Origin: Anaerolineales bacterium
Lineage (GTDB): Bacteria > Chloroflexota > Anaerolineae > Anaerolineales > Villigracilaceae
Assembly: GCA_014860745.1 (NCBI GenBank)
Contig: JACZJC010000064.1
Location: forward strand, 186,001 to 250,000
DNA length: 64,000 bases
Reading direction: 5' to 3'
In this document: positions 20,856 to 29,587 of the stretch, piece after piece
Layout of the letters: each line of letters starts with the position of its first letter
Numbering within the stretch: position 1 is the stretch's first letter
The notes under the pieces: model-generated
Database searches by the model: none
What the model was told of the DNA's origin: nothing
The model's input: only the letters and a program-made list of their open reading frames with translations
Made by a program: the position numbers and the translations under genes

Positions 20856-21605
20856 ATGACAACCTCCAAATCTATCCTCACCGTGCTGAATCTTTCCGTT
20901 GTTTTCCCAGACAGCAACGGAGGGCTGACTGCGCTCGAAAATATTTCTTTCGATGTTGCACCACGCGAGTTCATTTGTTTCCTGGGGCCTTCGGGTTCCG
21001 GCAAAACCACCCTGCTGAGAGTCCTTGCGAATCTTTTACAGCCCACAGCGGGGCAGGTGCATTTCATCCATCACCAGCATCCGAAGATCGGCATGGTCTT
21101 TCAACAGGCCAGCCTCATGCCCTGGCGCACGGTGCTGGATAACATCAAACTCCCATTGGAACTCGAAGGCGTGGGCGAGGTCAAGGCGCAGAACAAGGCG
21201 CGTGAAATGATTCGCCTGGTGGGATTGAAGGGATTTGAAAACTCGCTCCCACGCGACCTTTCCGGCGGCATGGCCCAGCGCGTGGGGATTGCACGCGCGC
21301 TCATTCATGACCCGGACCTGCTCCTGCTCGATGAACCTTTTGCCTCGCTGGATGCGCTCACCCGCGAACGGATGTGGATGGAACTTTCCCGCATCTGGCA
21401 AGCCAAGCAGAAAACCGTCATCATGGTGACGCATTCCATCAATGAGTCGCTGTTCCTTGCCGACCGCGTGCTGGTATTGACCCAGCGCCCCGGCAAAATA
21501 AAACTGGACGTGGAAGTCGACCTTCCACGTCCGCGCACGGATGATATTCGTTATACAAGTCACTTCGGGAAACTGGCGAAGAAATTACGGGGAGCGATTG
21601 AATAA
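20856..21605 (+). CDS. ABC transporter ATP-binding protein of the riboflavin operon
   Basis: A 249-aa ATPase of the SsuB/TauB/ThiZ type: Walker A GPSGSGKTT, Q-loop FQQASLMPW, signature LSGGMAQRVGIARAL, Walker B LLLLDEPFASLDA, switch VTHSINES. It would energise RibX. ATG 20856 is chosen because the sequence before it (GTG 20826 onward) is repeat-derived. No clear ribosome site is visible, so expression may depend on the repeat or on coupling. Confidence 0.88.
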   Translation: MTTSKSILTVLNLSVVFPDSNGGLTALENISFDVAPREFICFLGPSGSGKTTLLRVLANLLQPTAGQVHFIHHQHPKIGMVFQQASLMPWRTVLDNIKLPLELEGVGEVKAQNKAREMIRLVGLKGFENSLPRDLSGGMAQRVGIARALIHDPDLLLLDEPFASLDALTRERMWMELSRIWQAKQKTVIMVTHSINESLFLADRVLVLTQRPGKIKLDVEVDLPRPRTDDIRYTSHFGKLAKKLRGAIE

Positions 21606-21620
21606 TCTAAAATTTTGAGG

Positions 21621-22304
21621 CTATCCAGCCAACCAGACATTGGTTGGAACGATTGTATAAATCAACGCGCATAGGGCGATGATCGGACCGGTTTCAAAAG
21701 TCTGTCTATATGCTGCAGACACATCCTTGTATTTTATGATGTAGAAAACTACTGCAAACATTGCATATAATCCGAGAATGAGAATCGAGAGGAGATAAAA
21801 GGTCCAGAAATTTTTAAGACCGATATAGGCTCCGATCATGCAATATAAAAATGGAACACCCATGCCTAAGGCATCTGTATTTGCAAGTTTTCGAGGTATG
21901 ATGACCAGAAGGTAGGGAATGCCAAAACCAATTAAAATGCCCAAGAGCGAGTCTACGACACTAATGTGTTTAAATCCTATAGCCATTCCCACACCGATGA
22001 CAATTCCCGGTATGGTAACGGCATGTGGGATGATCTGTTCCCTCAATTCATAAAAAGTAATAGTGGTCAAGGCGGTATAAAAGCTTAACTGCATCGGCCA
22101 CATGGCCGGACTCCACAAGGGTATCGCGCTGCTTTGCAGCATCGATTCCCAGATCAGATTTACCTTGATGAAGGCCACATCATAACTGGAAATGATCCCC
22201 AACAAATCGTTCGCTAAACCCAGAATGCTTAGCAAAAACGCCAGGACCGCCAAAGGCCTTTTTTCAACCCTCTGCCAGTTCCCTCTGTATTCGTCATGAT
22301 ACAT
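21621..22304 (-). CDS. Prepilin-peptidase-like membrane protein lacking catalytic Asp
   Basis: A 227-aa polytopic protein (about six or seven helices) whose middle resembles the type IV prepilin peptidase (A24) core. YELREQIIPHAVTIPG aligns with the D-L-x4-I-P-x2-x-T-L-P motif, and NTDALGMGVPFLYCMIGAYIG with the G-L-G-D-V-K-L motif. The first catalytic Asp is Glu and the second (GxGD) is Val, so proteolysis is unlikely. No pilin genes are near. ATG 22304 follows GGGAGG. The homology call is by motif spacing only. Confidence 0.5.
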   Translation of the reverse strand: MYHDEYRGNWQRVEKRPLAVLAFLLSILGLANDLLGIISSYDVAFIKVNLIWESMLQSSAIPLWSPAMWPMQLSFYTALTTITFYELREQIIPHAVTIPGIVIGVGMAIGFKHISVVDSLLGILIGFGIPYLLVIIPRKLANTDALGMGVPFLYCMIGAYIGLKNFWTFYLLSILILGLYAMFAVVFYIIKYKDVSAAYRQTFETGPIIALCALIYTIVPTNVWLAG

Positions 22305-22412
22305 AGTTCATCCCTCCCGAAAAATTGAATCTCAGAATAATTATACATATGGAATTCAGAAATTCAACCGCCGGTTGAATTCGGTTATAGCGCTGAGGAA
22401 TCAAGCGTTTGT

Positions 22413-23000
22413 TTATGGCGCGATCCACACGACGAATATCAACTCCGCGCCCTTGTATTGGCCGGTGACTTCCCAGCAGCCCAGCGTCGGGAATTCCACT
22501 CCGGTGAGCATGGCTTCGCCAATATCGTCCGCCATGGCATTGGTCGCGCCGTAAAATCGGAGCGCGGGCGCATCGGCATCCAGCCTGCGGCCGGAGACAA
22601 CCAGATCAGGCTGGGGTTCGTTCGGCAGGGAATAGGCGCTGCTCCACCACATGATTTTTTGGGTGTACCCGTCAGAGGTGTTTGGCAGCGCTGACCAGAC
22701 TCCGGTTTCGTGAAGCGCAGTCCACAGACCTTCCGAGCCGAACCAGAAGATGCCCGGCCAGGGCGCTTTGGGAGAAAAAGGGGCAGGCGCTTCAAAGGAA
22801 AGAATTCCCGTGGTTGTGACAGGACAATCTGCAGGCGGAATCGACGAGGCGGTTGATGTTTCTGCAATTTCCGTCAGGGATGCAGGCGCCGGCACATCGG
22901 TCGGCATTCGGTAATCTTCCAGTGATTTTTCATTCGTAGCACAGCTTGCTGCGAACAGGCACAGCAGGGAGACGAATATAAAAGGTTTGAATTTTGGCAT
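22413..23000 (-). CDS. Predicted lipoprotein of unknown function
   Basis: A 195-aa protein with a lipoprotein signal (MPKFKPFIFVSLLCLFAASC; Cys20 follows the lipobox), a Thr/Ser/Pro-rich linker and a compact C-terminal domain with Trp-rich segments (PWPGIFWFGSEGLWTAL, KIMWWSSAY) ending CWEVTGQYKGAELIFVVWIAP. The pattern resembles small extracellular beta-sandwich proteins, but I recognise no family. Good ribosome site AGGAAGGAG. Confidence 0.75.
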   Translation of the reverse strand: MPKFKPFIFVSLLCLFAASCATNEKSLEDYRMPTDVPAPASLTEIAETSTASSIPPADCPVTTTGILSFEAPAPFSPKAPWPGIFWFGSEGLWTALHETGVWSALPNTSDGYTQKIMWWSSAYSLPNEPQPDLVVSGRRLDADAPALRFYGATNAMADDIGEAMLTGVEFPTLGCWEVTGQYKGAELIFVVWIAP

Positions 23001-23031
23001 GGCTTACTCCTTCCTATTCATACCCCTCCCA

Positions 23032-23511
23032 CTATTTTTTGGTTCCGTCCACGATCTCCTGCCTGTGCTTGCGGTAATCGCGGATGAGCGAGTCGACACA
23101 GCGGGCGACGGTGGCAGAGTCACCGCGATAGTGGACAATACCCGTGTCTTGTTCCCATTCGTTTTCGGGGATGGTTTTCAGGTAGGCGGTCAACGTTTTC
23201 ATGGTTGACTCGATTTCCCGCAAAAGTTCGTTCCTGTCTGTCGATGGAAACTGCCCGAAAAACCGTGCATTGACCTTGCGGTAGTCGTTCGTGCCATCGT
23301 AAAAATAAAAAGGTTCCGCGCCTTCTCGCAGCGCACTGCACCCGGCCAGTGTGATTCGGTTCCAGCCGATGAAGTGAGCGGCGATATCGCGCGGAGTCCA
23401 ACCCCCGAGGGTTGCCAGGAATCTTTCAGCGGAAAGATTTTGCATTGTTTCCACGCAGGCGGTGCAGGCTGTTTCCAAATCTGCGAGTTGCTTGTCGCGA
23501 TGATCGAACAT
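23032..23511 (-). CDS. DinB/ClbS-like four-helix protein
   Basis: A 159-aa protein of the DinB/DfsB superfamily: WTPRDIAAHFIGWNRI provides the first His-bearing helix motif and the C-terminal RDYRKHRQEI the last. Related in fold to the tandem ClbS/DfsB gene at 5.4 kb. Function not assignable. ATG 23511 follows AAAGGAG, ten bases after holB, so the two are probably co-transcribed. Confidence 0.75.
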   Translation of the reverse strand: MFDHRDKQLADLETACTACVETMQNLSAERFLATLGGWTPRDIAAHFIGWNRITLAGCSALREGAEPFYFYDGTNDYRKVNARFFGQFPSTDRNELLREIESTMKTLTAYLKTIPENEWEQDTGIVHYRGDSATVARCVDSLIRDYRKHRQEIVDGTKK

Positions 23512-23521
23512 GGGAACTCCT

Positions 23522-24511
23522 TTAAACTTTCGGCCAATCCAACAATAAGACTTCCGCCAGCAGCTTTGTATTTACATTGCGGTCCATTTTTTCGAGGGCA
23601 TTCTCAAGGTCGCTGACCACGCGCCGGGAGGTGGATAAATTCAACCTGCCGGAAAGGAATTCGATCTCCATGTTGCGGTCCACATTGACAAGCGGAGTCT
23701 CGGCGCCAGCCACACGCAGCATCACATCCCGCCAGTACGAAAGCCAGATGGTGATGGCCTGGCGCATGGCGTCCTTGTCTTTGGAAAGTTTATCAGCGTA
23801 TGAAAATTTCTCCACGCGGGCGGCAGGCAAAAGCGATTGAAGATCGTTGAGTCTTTCATCGCGTTTTTCGAGCAGGGTTGCATCGTCCATCAATCGGCGC
23901 GCGTAGCCGGGACGTCCGCCGGATATATGGGCGAGAAGACGGGCGCGTTCTTCTTCAACGCCGCGGTAGATCAGGTCTGCTTCAACGGCTTCGATGGGCA
24001 GCGAGCGCAGGCGCAGGATTTCGCAGCGTGAGACGATGGTGGGCAAAAGTTGTTCGGGGGTGTCGGCGGTGAGTAAAAGGATGGCGTGCGCGGGAGCTTC
24101 TTCAAGTGTCTTTAACAAGGCATTGGCGGCGTTGTCGTTGGCCTCCTGAAAACGCAGGAACAATGCCACGCGATATTTCGATTGATACGGTTTCAAAGAG
24201 AGTGAATGCTGCACCTCACGAACCTGATCCACTTTGAGGATGCCGCCTTCGGTTTCAGCCTGGATCACGTTCATGTCCGGGTGCTGCATGGCTTCGATCT
24301 GTTTGCAGTCACGGCATAAGCCGCAGGGAATGCCGGGCTTGAGCGGACGGGTGCAGTTCAATGCCTGGGCGAGGCGCAAGGCCAACGTCCGCCGGCCCAG
24401 GCCGGGAGGTCCGCAAAAAAGATACGCATGACGGACATCTCCGCGTGCGGCGTGCTGGCGGAGCATATCCACTGCCCATTCGTGCCCGAGGAGGTTCCAG
24501 TTGTCGGTCAT
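23522..24511 (-). CDS. holB: DNA polymerase III subunit delta'
   Basis: A 329-aa clamp-loader subunit. N-terminal LLGHEWAVDMLRQHAARG, Walker A-like GPPGLGRRT, zinc-binding CGLCRDC, and the delta' signature KTLEEAPAHAILLLTAD followed by TIVSRCEILRLR. It helps load the sliding clamp at replication forks. The P-loop keeps GxxGxGRRT with Arg in place of Lys, which fits the usually non-ATPase role of delta'. Confidence 0.9.
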   Translation of the reverse strand: MTDNWNLLGHEWAVDMLRQHAARGDVRHAYLFCGPPGLGRRTLALRLAQALNCTRPLKPGIPCGLCRDCKQIEAMQHPDMNVIQAETEGGILKVDQVREVQHSLSLKPYQSKYRVALFLRFQEANDNAANALLKTLEEAPAHAILLLTADTPEQLLPTIVSRCEILRLRSLPIEAVEADLIYRGVEEERARLLAHISGGRPGYARRLMDDATLLEKRDERLNDLQSLLPAARVEKFSYADKLSKDKDAMRQAITIWLSYWRDVMLRVAGAETPLVNVDRNMEIEFLSGRLNLSTSRRVVSDLENALEKMDRNVNTKLLAEVLLLDWPKV

Positions 24512-24561
24512 TGAGTTTCAAGTATCAGGTGTCCTGTGCGGGATGTCAAGTGAGGAGTGAT

Positions 24562-24599
24562 GCGTAATTCGTAAATGAATTACGTATTACGAATTACGC
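24562..24599. repeat. Perfect 13-bp inverted repeat between holB and rsgA
   Basis: GCGTAATTCGTAA (24562-24574) and TTACGAATTACGC (24587-24599) with a 12-base spacer that itself repeats GAATTACG. No U-run follows. Likely an interspersed palindrome. Confidence 0.7.
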
Positions 24600-24605
24600 G
24601 TTATG

Positions 24606-25514
24606 TTATTCCTGCCCGGCGCGCAATCGTAAATAAGATTCGTAACGTTCAGGATGAATTTTATTTTCCATCAACGCCGCCAGCACGGCGCAGCCCGGTT
24701 CGTGGATGTGCGTGCAATCGCTGAACTGGCAATGCGGAACAAGACCGCGTAGTTCTGGGAAATATGCGTCGATTTCTCCGGCTTCGGTATCCCACAAGGC
24801 AAGCGACTTCCAGCCCGGCGTATCGGCCACATAGCCGCCGCCTTCTAGGGCAAACATCTGGCGCGTGACGGTGGTGTGCCGGCCTTTGTTCATCACCTTG
24901 CTGATCTCATTCACAGCCAGCCCCAGCCCGGGCTGCAGCGCATTCAACAAACTTGATTTTCCAACGCCGCTGGGTCCCGCCAGCGCGGAAATTTTATTTT
25001 TCAGCACATCGCGCATTTCTTCCAACCCCTGTTCCGTTTTCGCGGAAGTGTAAATGACGCGATAGCCGATGGTTTCATACAAGCCAAACGTTTCCTTTGC
25101 ATTTTCAACCAGGTCGATTTTATTGGCAATGATGACGATCGGAATTTTCTGTTTTTCCGCAATCACGAGGAAACGATCCAGCATTCTCAATTTTGGGTTC
25201 GGATTCGCGCATGCAAACACAAAGACGACCTGGTCGGCATTTGCCAGCAGCACTTGTTGATATTCGCCCTGCGGGCGCGGGTCCAACCTGACCAAAGCCT
25301 GCTTGCGCTCTTCGACATTTTCCAACGCCCCGCTGCCATCATCCAAAAGTGTAATGGTGACATGGTCGCCCAGTGCGGCGATATCCCCTTTGGCTTTGCC
25401 CTGCTTTAATTTTCCCCGCAGTTGACAAATGACAAGACCCTCCCCGGTTTCCACCCAAAAGAAACCGGATTGGGCCTTGACGATCAAACCATGTTTGGTG
25501 ATCTCGTTCGTCAA
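24606..25514 (-). CDS. rsgA: Small ribosomal subunit biogenesis GTPase RsgA
   Basis: A circularly permuted GTPase of 302 aa that matures the 30S subunit. An OB-fold N-terminus is followed by G4 (NKIDLVE), G1 (GPSGVGKSSLLNAL), G3 (DTPGW) and the zinc finger CQFSDCTHIHEPGC. The start is TTG 25514 (MTNEITKHGLIVKAQSG), preceded by AAGGTG nine bases after the PBP stop; no ATG fits. It is co-transcribed with the PBP gene upstream. Confidence 0.93.
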   Translation of the reverse strand: MTNEITKHGLIVKAQSGFFWVETGEGLVICQLRGKLKQGKAKGDIAALGDHVTITLLDDGSGALENVEERKQALVRLDPRPQGEYQQVLLANADQVVFVFACANPNPKLRMLDRFLVIAEKQKIPIVIIANKIDLVENAKETFGLYETIGYRVIYTSAKTEQGLEEMRDVLKNKISALAGPSGVGKSSLLNALQPGLGLAVNEISKVMNKGRHTTVTRQMFALEGGGYVADTPGWKSLALWDTEAGEIDAYFPELRGLVPHCQFSDCTHIHEPGCAVLAALMENKIHPERYESYLRLRAGQE

Positions 25515-25523
25515 ATATTCACC

Positions 25524-27776
25524 TTAGTTCTCTTCCGTGGGCGCGGGAATGCCGAACGGGGTGGGCGTGTAGGGCGGGTAACCGATCTGGCCAAAATCGT
25601 AAAAGGGTCTTTGCGGACTGCCATAATAATACGTCTCCACCATCGCCCTGAAAATGGGCACCGCATAATCCGAGCCTTCGCCGATATTTTCGACAATGAC
25701 TGCAATGGCAATATCCGGCAAGCCGGTGTTTTCCTCGTTCAAGGTGTAGCCGGCGAACCATGCATGCGGCCTGCCGCTGCCGGATTCAGCCGTGCCGGTT
25801 TTCCCCGCCACCCTGAACTGCAATCCGCGCAGGTTGAAGCGTGCCGTGCCGAGCGAGTTCTCGGTCACCATTATTAAGGCCTCGCGCAAAATATCCAGGT
25901 TTTCACTTCTTAATGGAAGGGTGCCCTGTGCTTCGGGTTTGAACGTGAGGAGCGGGTCGCCATTGACGGGTTGAATCGTCTCGACGATCTGCGGTCGGTA
26001 TAAAGTCCCGCCGTTGGCTATGGCAGCCATAAAGCGGGCCACCTGCAAGGGAGTGACCTGTACTTCTCCCTGCCCAATGGCCAGGTTGACGGCGTCGATA
26101 TTCGTGGCCGGGTCGACGATCTGACCGGCTCCTTCCGGGATTTGCTCGATGCCGGTGAGAGCGCCCAGCCCGAAGGCGCGCGCCATATTGGCGATGTCAT
26201 TGCCGCGGTCCCAGTTGCTGAAGAGGTCGTTGCCAATGTGCCAGAAATATGGATTGCAGGAGCGCATCAGGCCTTCCTGCAGAGTCAACACGCCGGAAGG
26301 AGTGCTGTCTGATGTGTTGCAGAAACGGCCGGCCGCGACGCGGTCCTGGCAGTGTTGATAGGTCCAGTCGTAGCGGATCTGGTCCGGCAGTTCGGTGAAC
26401 TCGTACTGGCAGTCGTAGGTGGTATCCTTCAAATAGAGTCCGCTTTCAAGGGCGGCGGAGAAAGTGATGATCTTGAATACCGAGCCAAGCGGGAATTGTC
26501 CCTGCGTGGCGCGGTTGAGAAGCGGATTGGCTTGATTGTTCAACAGTTCGCCCAACCCAAGCGCATTGTTGGGGTTGTTCGGGTCGAAGAGATTGGGGTC
26601 AAAGTCCGGGCTGGAAGCCATGGCAATGATGCGGCCGGTATCCACTTCCATCACGACGACTGCGCCGCGGAAATATTCAATCGCCGACTGGGCATACGCC
26701 TGCATGTTGTTGTCAATCGTCAGGTAGACCGAATCCGCCGGCTGTGGATTGCTTTGGCCAAGGGTCGAGATAATCTGTCCAGCGGGGCTGACCACGCGCA
26801 GGATGCCGCCGTGCTGTCCGGCGAGATAATCCTCGGCCCATTTTTCAATGCCCTGGCCGCCCACTTTTTCGCTTCCGTTATAACCGAGGCGGCGGTATTG
26901 ATTGAGTTCTTCCGGTGAAATGGAAAGCGTGAACCCAACGGCCTGGGGTGCAAGCCCGGTATCAAAGTAATAACGTGATTCGTAATCCGCAACCACGAGT
27001 CCCCCGGGGCTGATGGAGAGCAATCTCTGGGCTTCGGCTTTCGTCCCTTCGCACATGGGCAGGTACCAGCCAGGCCCGGAGGCGTCGATCTGATCCTGAA
27101 TAAAGAGAGGATCAAATCCGCATAAGAGTCCGAGTTCTGTGGTCAACGCGCCCTGCATGTCCGGGTCGATCTGGTCGGTCTGAATGCCGAAGGCGTAAGC
27201 GGCAGATTGTGTAACGATGGGTTGTCCTTCGCGGTCGTAGATATCACCGCGGGCTGGGATGCTGTACTCCATCACAAGCTGGTTGCCGCCCGCAAGCTCC
27301 GGCAAGATCTGCGCCTCATCCCAGACGATCTTCCACTGGCTATCCTCATTTTCCATGCGCACCAGAATGTTACGCTGAATATCGCCAGCCAATACGGTTT
27401 TGTACGTGATGCTGTACCCGACCTCGGCATTGCGCGGACCGACCTGGGAGGAGTTGATCGTAAATTCGAAGGTAGCCGCGCTCATGGCGTTCAAGGCGTC
27501 GTTCCAGCGTTTGGAAAAATCTTCCAGGGTCACGACATCACGGCTGGCCTGCGTCAGCATCGAGTACATGGTTTCAAAATCATCCTGCTGGAGGGCTTCG
27601 AGATATTTGGTGATGGCCTCATTTTCATTCGGGGCCGGGGTAATGCGCGCCTGTGCCGTCGGCAGGGGTGTGGAGGTTGGGCCGCCAAAAATCGGCGGGA
27701 GGCCGTCTCCGCCGGAAACACAGGAAGAGAGAAAAATAAGGATAAGGGCAAAATGGATCCAGCGTAATGACTTCAT
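25524..27776 (-). CDS. MecA-like class B penicillin-binding protein, predicted lipoprotein
   Basis: A 750-aa D,D-transpeptidase. It begins with a lipoprotein signal (MKSLRWIHFALILIFLSSC, Cys19) instead of the usual membrane anchor. An NTF2-like MecA_N domain follows (about 50-165), then the PBP dimerisation domain (RGDIYDREGQPIV) and the transpeptidase with S432-x2-K435 (GSVFK), S506-x-N508 (SCN) and K659-T-G. The NTF2-like domain is the layout of MecA/PBP2a-type PBPs. It cross-links peptidoglycan outside the membrane. ATG 27776 follows AAAGGAAA. Confidence 0.88.
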   Translation of the reverse strand: MKSLRWIHFALILIFLSSCVSGGDGLPPIFGGPTSTPLPTAQARITPAPNENEAITKYLEALQQDDFETMYSMLTQASRDVVTLEDFSKRWNDALNAMSAATFEFTINSSQVGPRNAEVGYSITYKTVLAGDIQRNILVRMENEDSQWKIVWDEAQILPELAGGNQLVMEYSIPARGDIYDREGQPIVTQSAAYAFGIQTDQIDPDMQGALTTELGLLCGFDPLFIQDQIDASGPGWYLPMCEGTKAEAQRLLSISPGGLVVADYESRYYFDTGLAPQAVGFTLSISPEELNQYRRLGYNGSEKVGGQGIEKWAEDYLAGQHGGILRVVSPAGQIISTLGQSNPQPADSVYLTIDNNMQAYAQSAIEYFRGAVVVMEVDTGRIIAMASSPDFDPNLFDPNNPNNALGLGELLNNQANPLLNRATQGQFPLGSVFKIITFSAALESGLYLKDTTYDCQYEFTELPDQIRYDWTYQHCQDRVAAGRFCNTSDSTPSGVLTLQEGLMRSCNPYFWHIGNDLFSNWDRGNDIANMARAFGLGALTGIEQIPEGAGQIVDPATNIDAVNLAIGQGEVQVTPLQVARFMAAIANGGTLYRPQIVETIQPVNGDPLLTFKPEAQGTLPLRSENLDILREALIMVTENSLGTARFNLRGLQFRVAGKTGTAESGSGRPHAWFAGYTLNEENTGLPDIAIAVIVENIGEGSDYAVPIFRAMVETYYYGSPQRPFYDFGQIGYPPYTPTPFGIPAPTEEN

Positions 27777-27787
27777 TACGTTTCCTT

Positions 27788-28462
27788 TCAAATTTGTTCC
27801 CCGCGCAGGATCGCGGATGATACCCGGCAATCATAATCCAACAGGGATTGGCAGGCTGCGGGAACGTCGGCTGCGGGAGTCACATCGAACTTTTTCAGCG
27901 CCCGCAGGAGATGGCACATGGGCAGTCCCATCACGCTGGCATAACAGCCCTGCATCGAATGGACGGGTTGAAAATCGGGATGTTGAATGGCGTACGCGCC
28001 TGCTTTGTCCATTGGGTCGCCGGTTTTGATGTAGGCGCGAATCTCATCGTCAGAATAATCTCGCATCGGCACATCCGTCACGGATAACTCTGTCAGCGTT
28101 TTGCCATCCCGCTTTCTGTACACAACAAGCCCGGTGTAGACCTGATGCGTGCGCCCGCGCAGTTGCTTCAACATTCGTTCGGCCTCTTTTTCATCAACGG
28201 GCTTGCCGAGAATTGCATCGTCAAGGACAACCGTCGTATCCGAACCGATGATGATGTTTTCCGCACTTGCCTTATCTTTGACGGCCAATGCTTTTTCCTG
28301 CGCGAGGCGGAGCACATATTCTTTGGGAGTCTCGCCAGCCAGTTGGGTTTCATCTATATCAGCGACTTTCACAATGAAGTCCCAGTTCCCGAGCGCGAGC
28401 AATTGTCTGCGGCGCGGTGAATTGGACGCCAGCACTAAAATGTTTTTCTCATTCACGCGCAA
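27788..28462 (-). CDS. maf: Maf-family nucleoside triphosphate pyrophosphatase
   Basis: A 224-aa Maf/YhdE protein that hydrolyses dTTP/UTP or modified nucleotides. Signature LASNSPRRRQLLALG, the SDTTVVLDDAILGKP segment, GRTHQVYTGL and DKAGAYAIQ are intact. No ATG is available: TTG 28462 or GTG 28456 must be used, both without a strong ribosome site. An unusual C-terminal extension of about 30 residues follows the family core. Confidence 0.88.
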   Translation of the reverse strand: MRVNEKNILVLASNSPRRRQLLALGNWDFIVKVADIDETQLAGETPKEYVLRLAQEKALAVKDKASAENIIIGSDTTVVLDDAILGKPVDEKEAERMLKQLRGRTHQVYTGLVVYRKRDGKTLTELSVTDVPMRDYSDDEIRAYIKTGDPMDKAGAYAIQHPDFQPVHSMQGCYASVMGLPMCHLLRALKKFDVTPAADVPAACQSLLDYDCRVSSAILRGEQI

Positions 28463-28589
28463 GATTCTAACACAGTCCTTTTTATGAGCTTAATTGGAGA
28501 TAAGCACCATGTTTATCACCTTTCCTCTTTCCTCTTTCCTCATTCAGTCGTAAAATTCAATAAAATCTGTCCAGACAATCGGAGGCTCA

Positions 28590-29162
28590 ATGAATGAATT
28601 GCAGGAACGTATTCTCAAAGAGGGGAAAAATCTCGGCAATGGAATTTTAAAAGTAGATAGTTTTGTCAATCATCAAGTAGACCCAACTCTCATGGACACC
28701 TGCGGGCGCGATTTCGCAAAGCGCTTTGCAAACGTGGGCGCGACCAAAATCCTCACCGCGGAAATATCCGGCATCGCCCCGGCCCTCACCACCGCCATTC
28801 ACATGGGGCTGCCCGTTGTGTACGCCCGCAAGTCCAAGCCCATCACCATGCCAGACCAGGTCTATCTCACCCTCGCGCCCTCGCACACCAAAGGCCGCAT
28901 GGTCGAGCTGATCGTCTCCCCCGAATATCTCGCCAACAACGAAAAAGTCCTCATCATCGACGACTTCCTCGCCAGCGGGCAAACCATCCTCGGCTTGGCC
29001 CGTCTCGCCGAAGCCTCCGGCTCGAGGATCGTCGGCATTGGCGCACTGATCGAAAAGATCTTCGAAGGCGGGCGCGATGCGTTGAAATCGCTGAATGTGC
29101 CCATCGAGTCGATTGCCTGCATCAAATCCATGGATGACGGTAAAATCGAATTCGTTGATTAA
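28590..29162 (+). CDS. xpt: Xanthine phosphoribosyltransferase
   Basis: A type I PRTase of 190 aa that salvages xanthine to XMP. It matches Xpt from the start (MNELQERILKEG) through VDSFVNHQVDP, TAEISGIAPA and the PRPP-binding loop VLIIDDFLASGQT. XMP would feed GuaA, encoded 430 bases downstream. A clear ribosome site (CGGAGG) precedes the ATG. No purine riboswitch was seen. Confidence 0.93.
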   Translation: MNELQERILKEGKNLGNGILKVDSFVNHQVDPTLMDTCGRDFAKRFANVGATKILTAEISGIAPALTTAIHMGLPVVYARKSKPITMPDQVYLTLAPSHTKGRMVELIVSPEYLANNEKVLIIDDFLASGQTILGLARLAEASGSRIVGIGALIEKIFEGGRDALKSLNVPIESIACIKSMDDGKIEFVD

Positions 29163-29496
29163 GAAACTTCTCTGGATCCTTTCCCCGCTCATCGGCTGGA
29201 TTCTTACCCACATGAGTTTTCTCATCCCGGTCGAACGCCTCCGTGAGACCCCGAACCTGCTTGCGTTTCATCATCCTTCTCCAAGCTATGCGTTTCACGT
29301 GCTCATCGTCCCGAAGAGACAGGTCGATTCCCTTGCCAGCCTCGATTCACAAGACACCGCCTTCCTGACGGATTTATACGCCGCCGTCCAAAGCCTGGTG
29401 GATGAATTCCATCTCAAAGCCTATCGACTCATCGTCAACGGCGGCGAATACCAGGATTTCCCGCATTTGCACTTTCATTTGATATCCGACATGTAG
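29155..29496 (+). CDS. HIT family hydrolase with N-terminal hydrophobic segment
   Basis: A 113-aa protein if started at TTG 29155, overlapping the xpt stop. The N-terminus (IKKLLWILSPLIGWILTH) is a likely membrane segment. It is followed by the HIT domain: FHHPSPSYAFHVLIVPKR and the histidine triad HLHFHLI at the C-terminus. HIT proteins hydrolyse nucleoside phosphoramidates or dinucleotides. ATG 29212 is an alternative start lacking the hydrophobic segment. Confidence 0.72.
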   Translation: MIKKLLWILSPLIGWILTHMSFLIPVERLRETPNLLAFHHPSPSYAFHVLIVPKRQVDSLASLDSQDTAFLTDLYAAVQSLVDEFHLKAYRLIVNGGEYQDFPHLHFHLISDM

Positions 29497-29572
29497 GGAC
29501 AGGGCTTGCCCCTGTCCTCATTCTTGCCTTGTCTTTGCATTATCAACCAATGGGCGACCGCGAGGGTCGCCC
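29497..29572. repeat. Two short hairpins between the HIT gene and guaA
   Basis: GGACAGGG/CCCTGTCC (29497-29504 with 29510-29517) and GGGCGACC/GGTCGCCC (29552-29559 with 29565-29572). The type resembles other GGGGC/GCCCC palindromes in the window (17955, 43644). Neither has a U-run. Confidence 0.55.
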
Positions 29573-29587
29573 CCACAGGATTAATAC

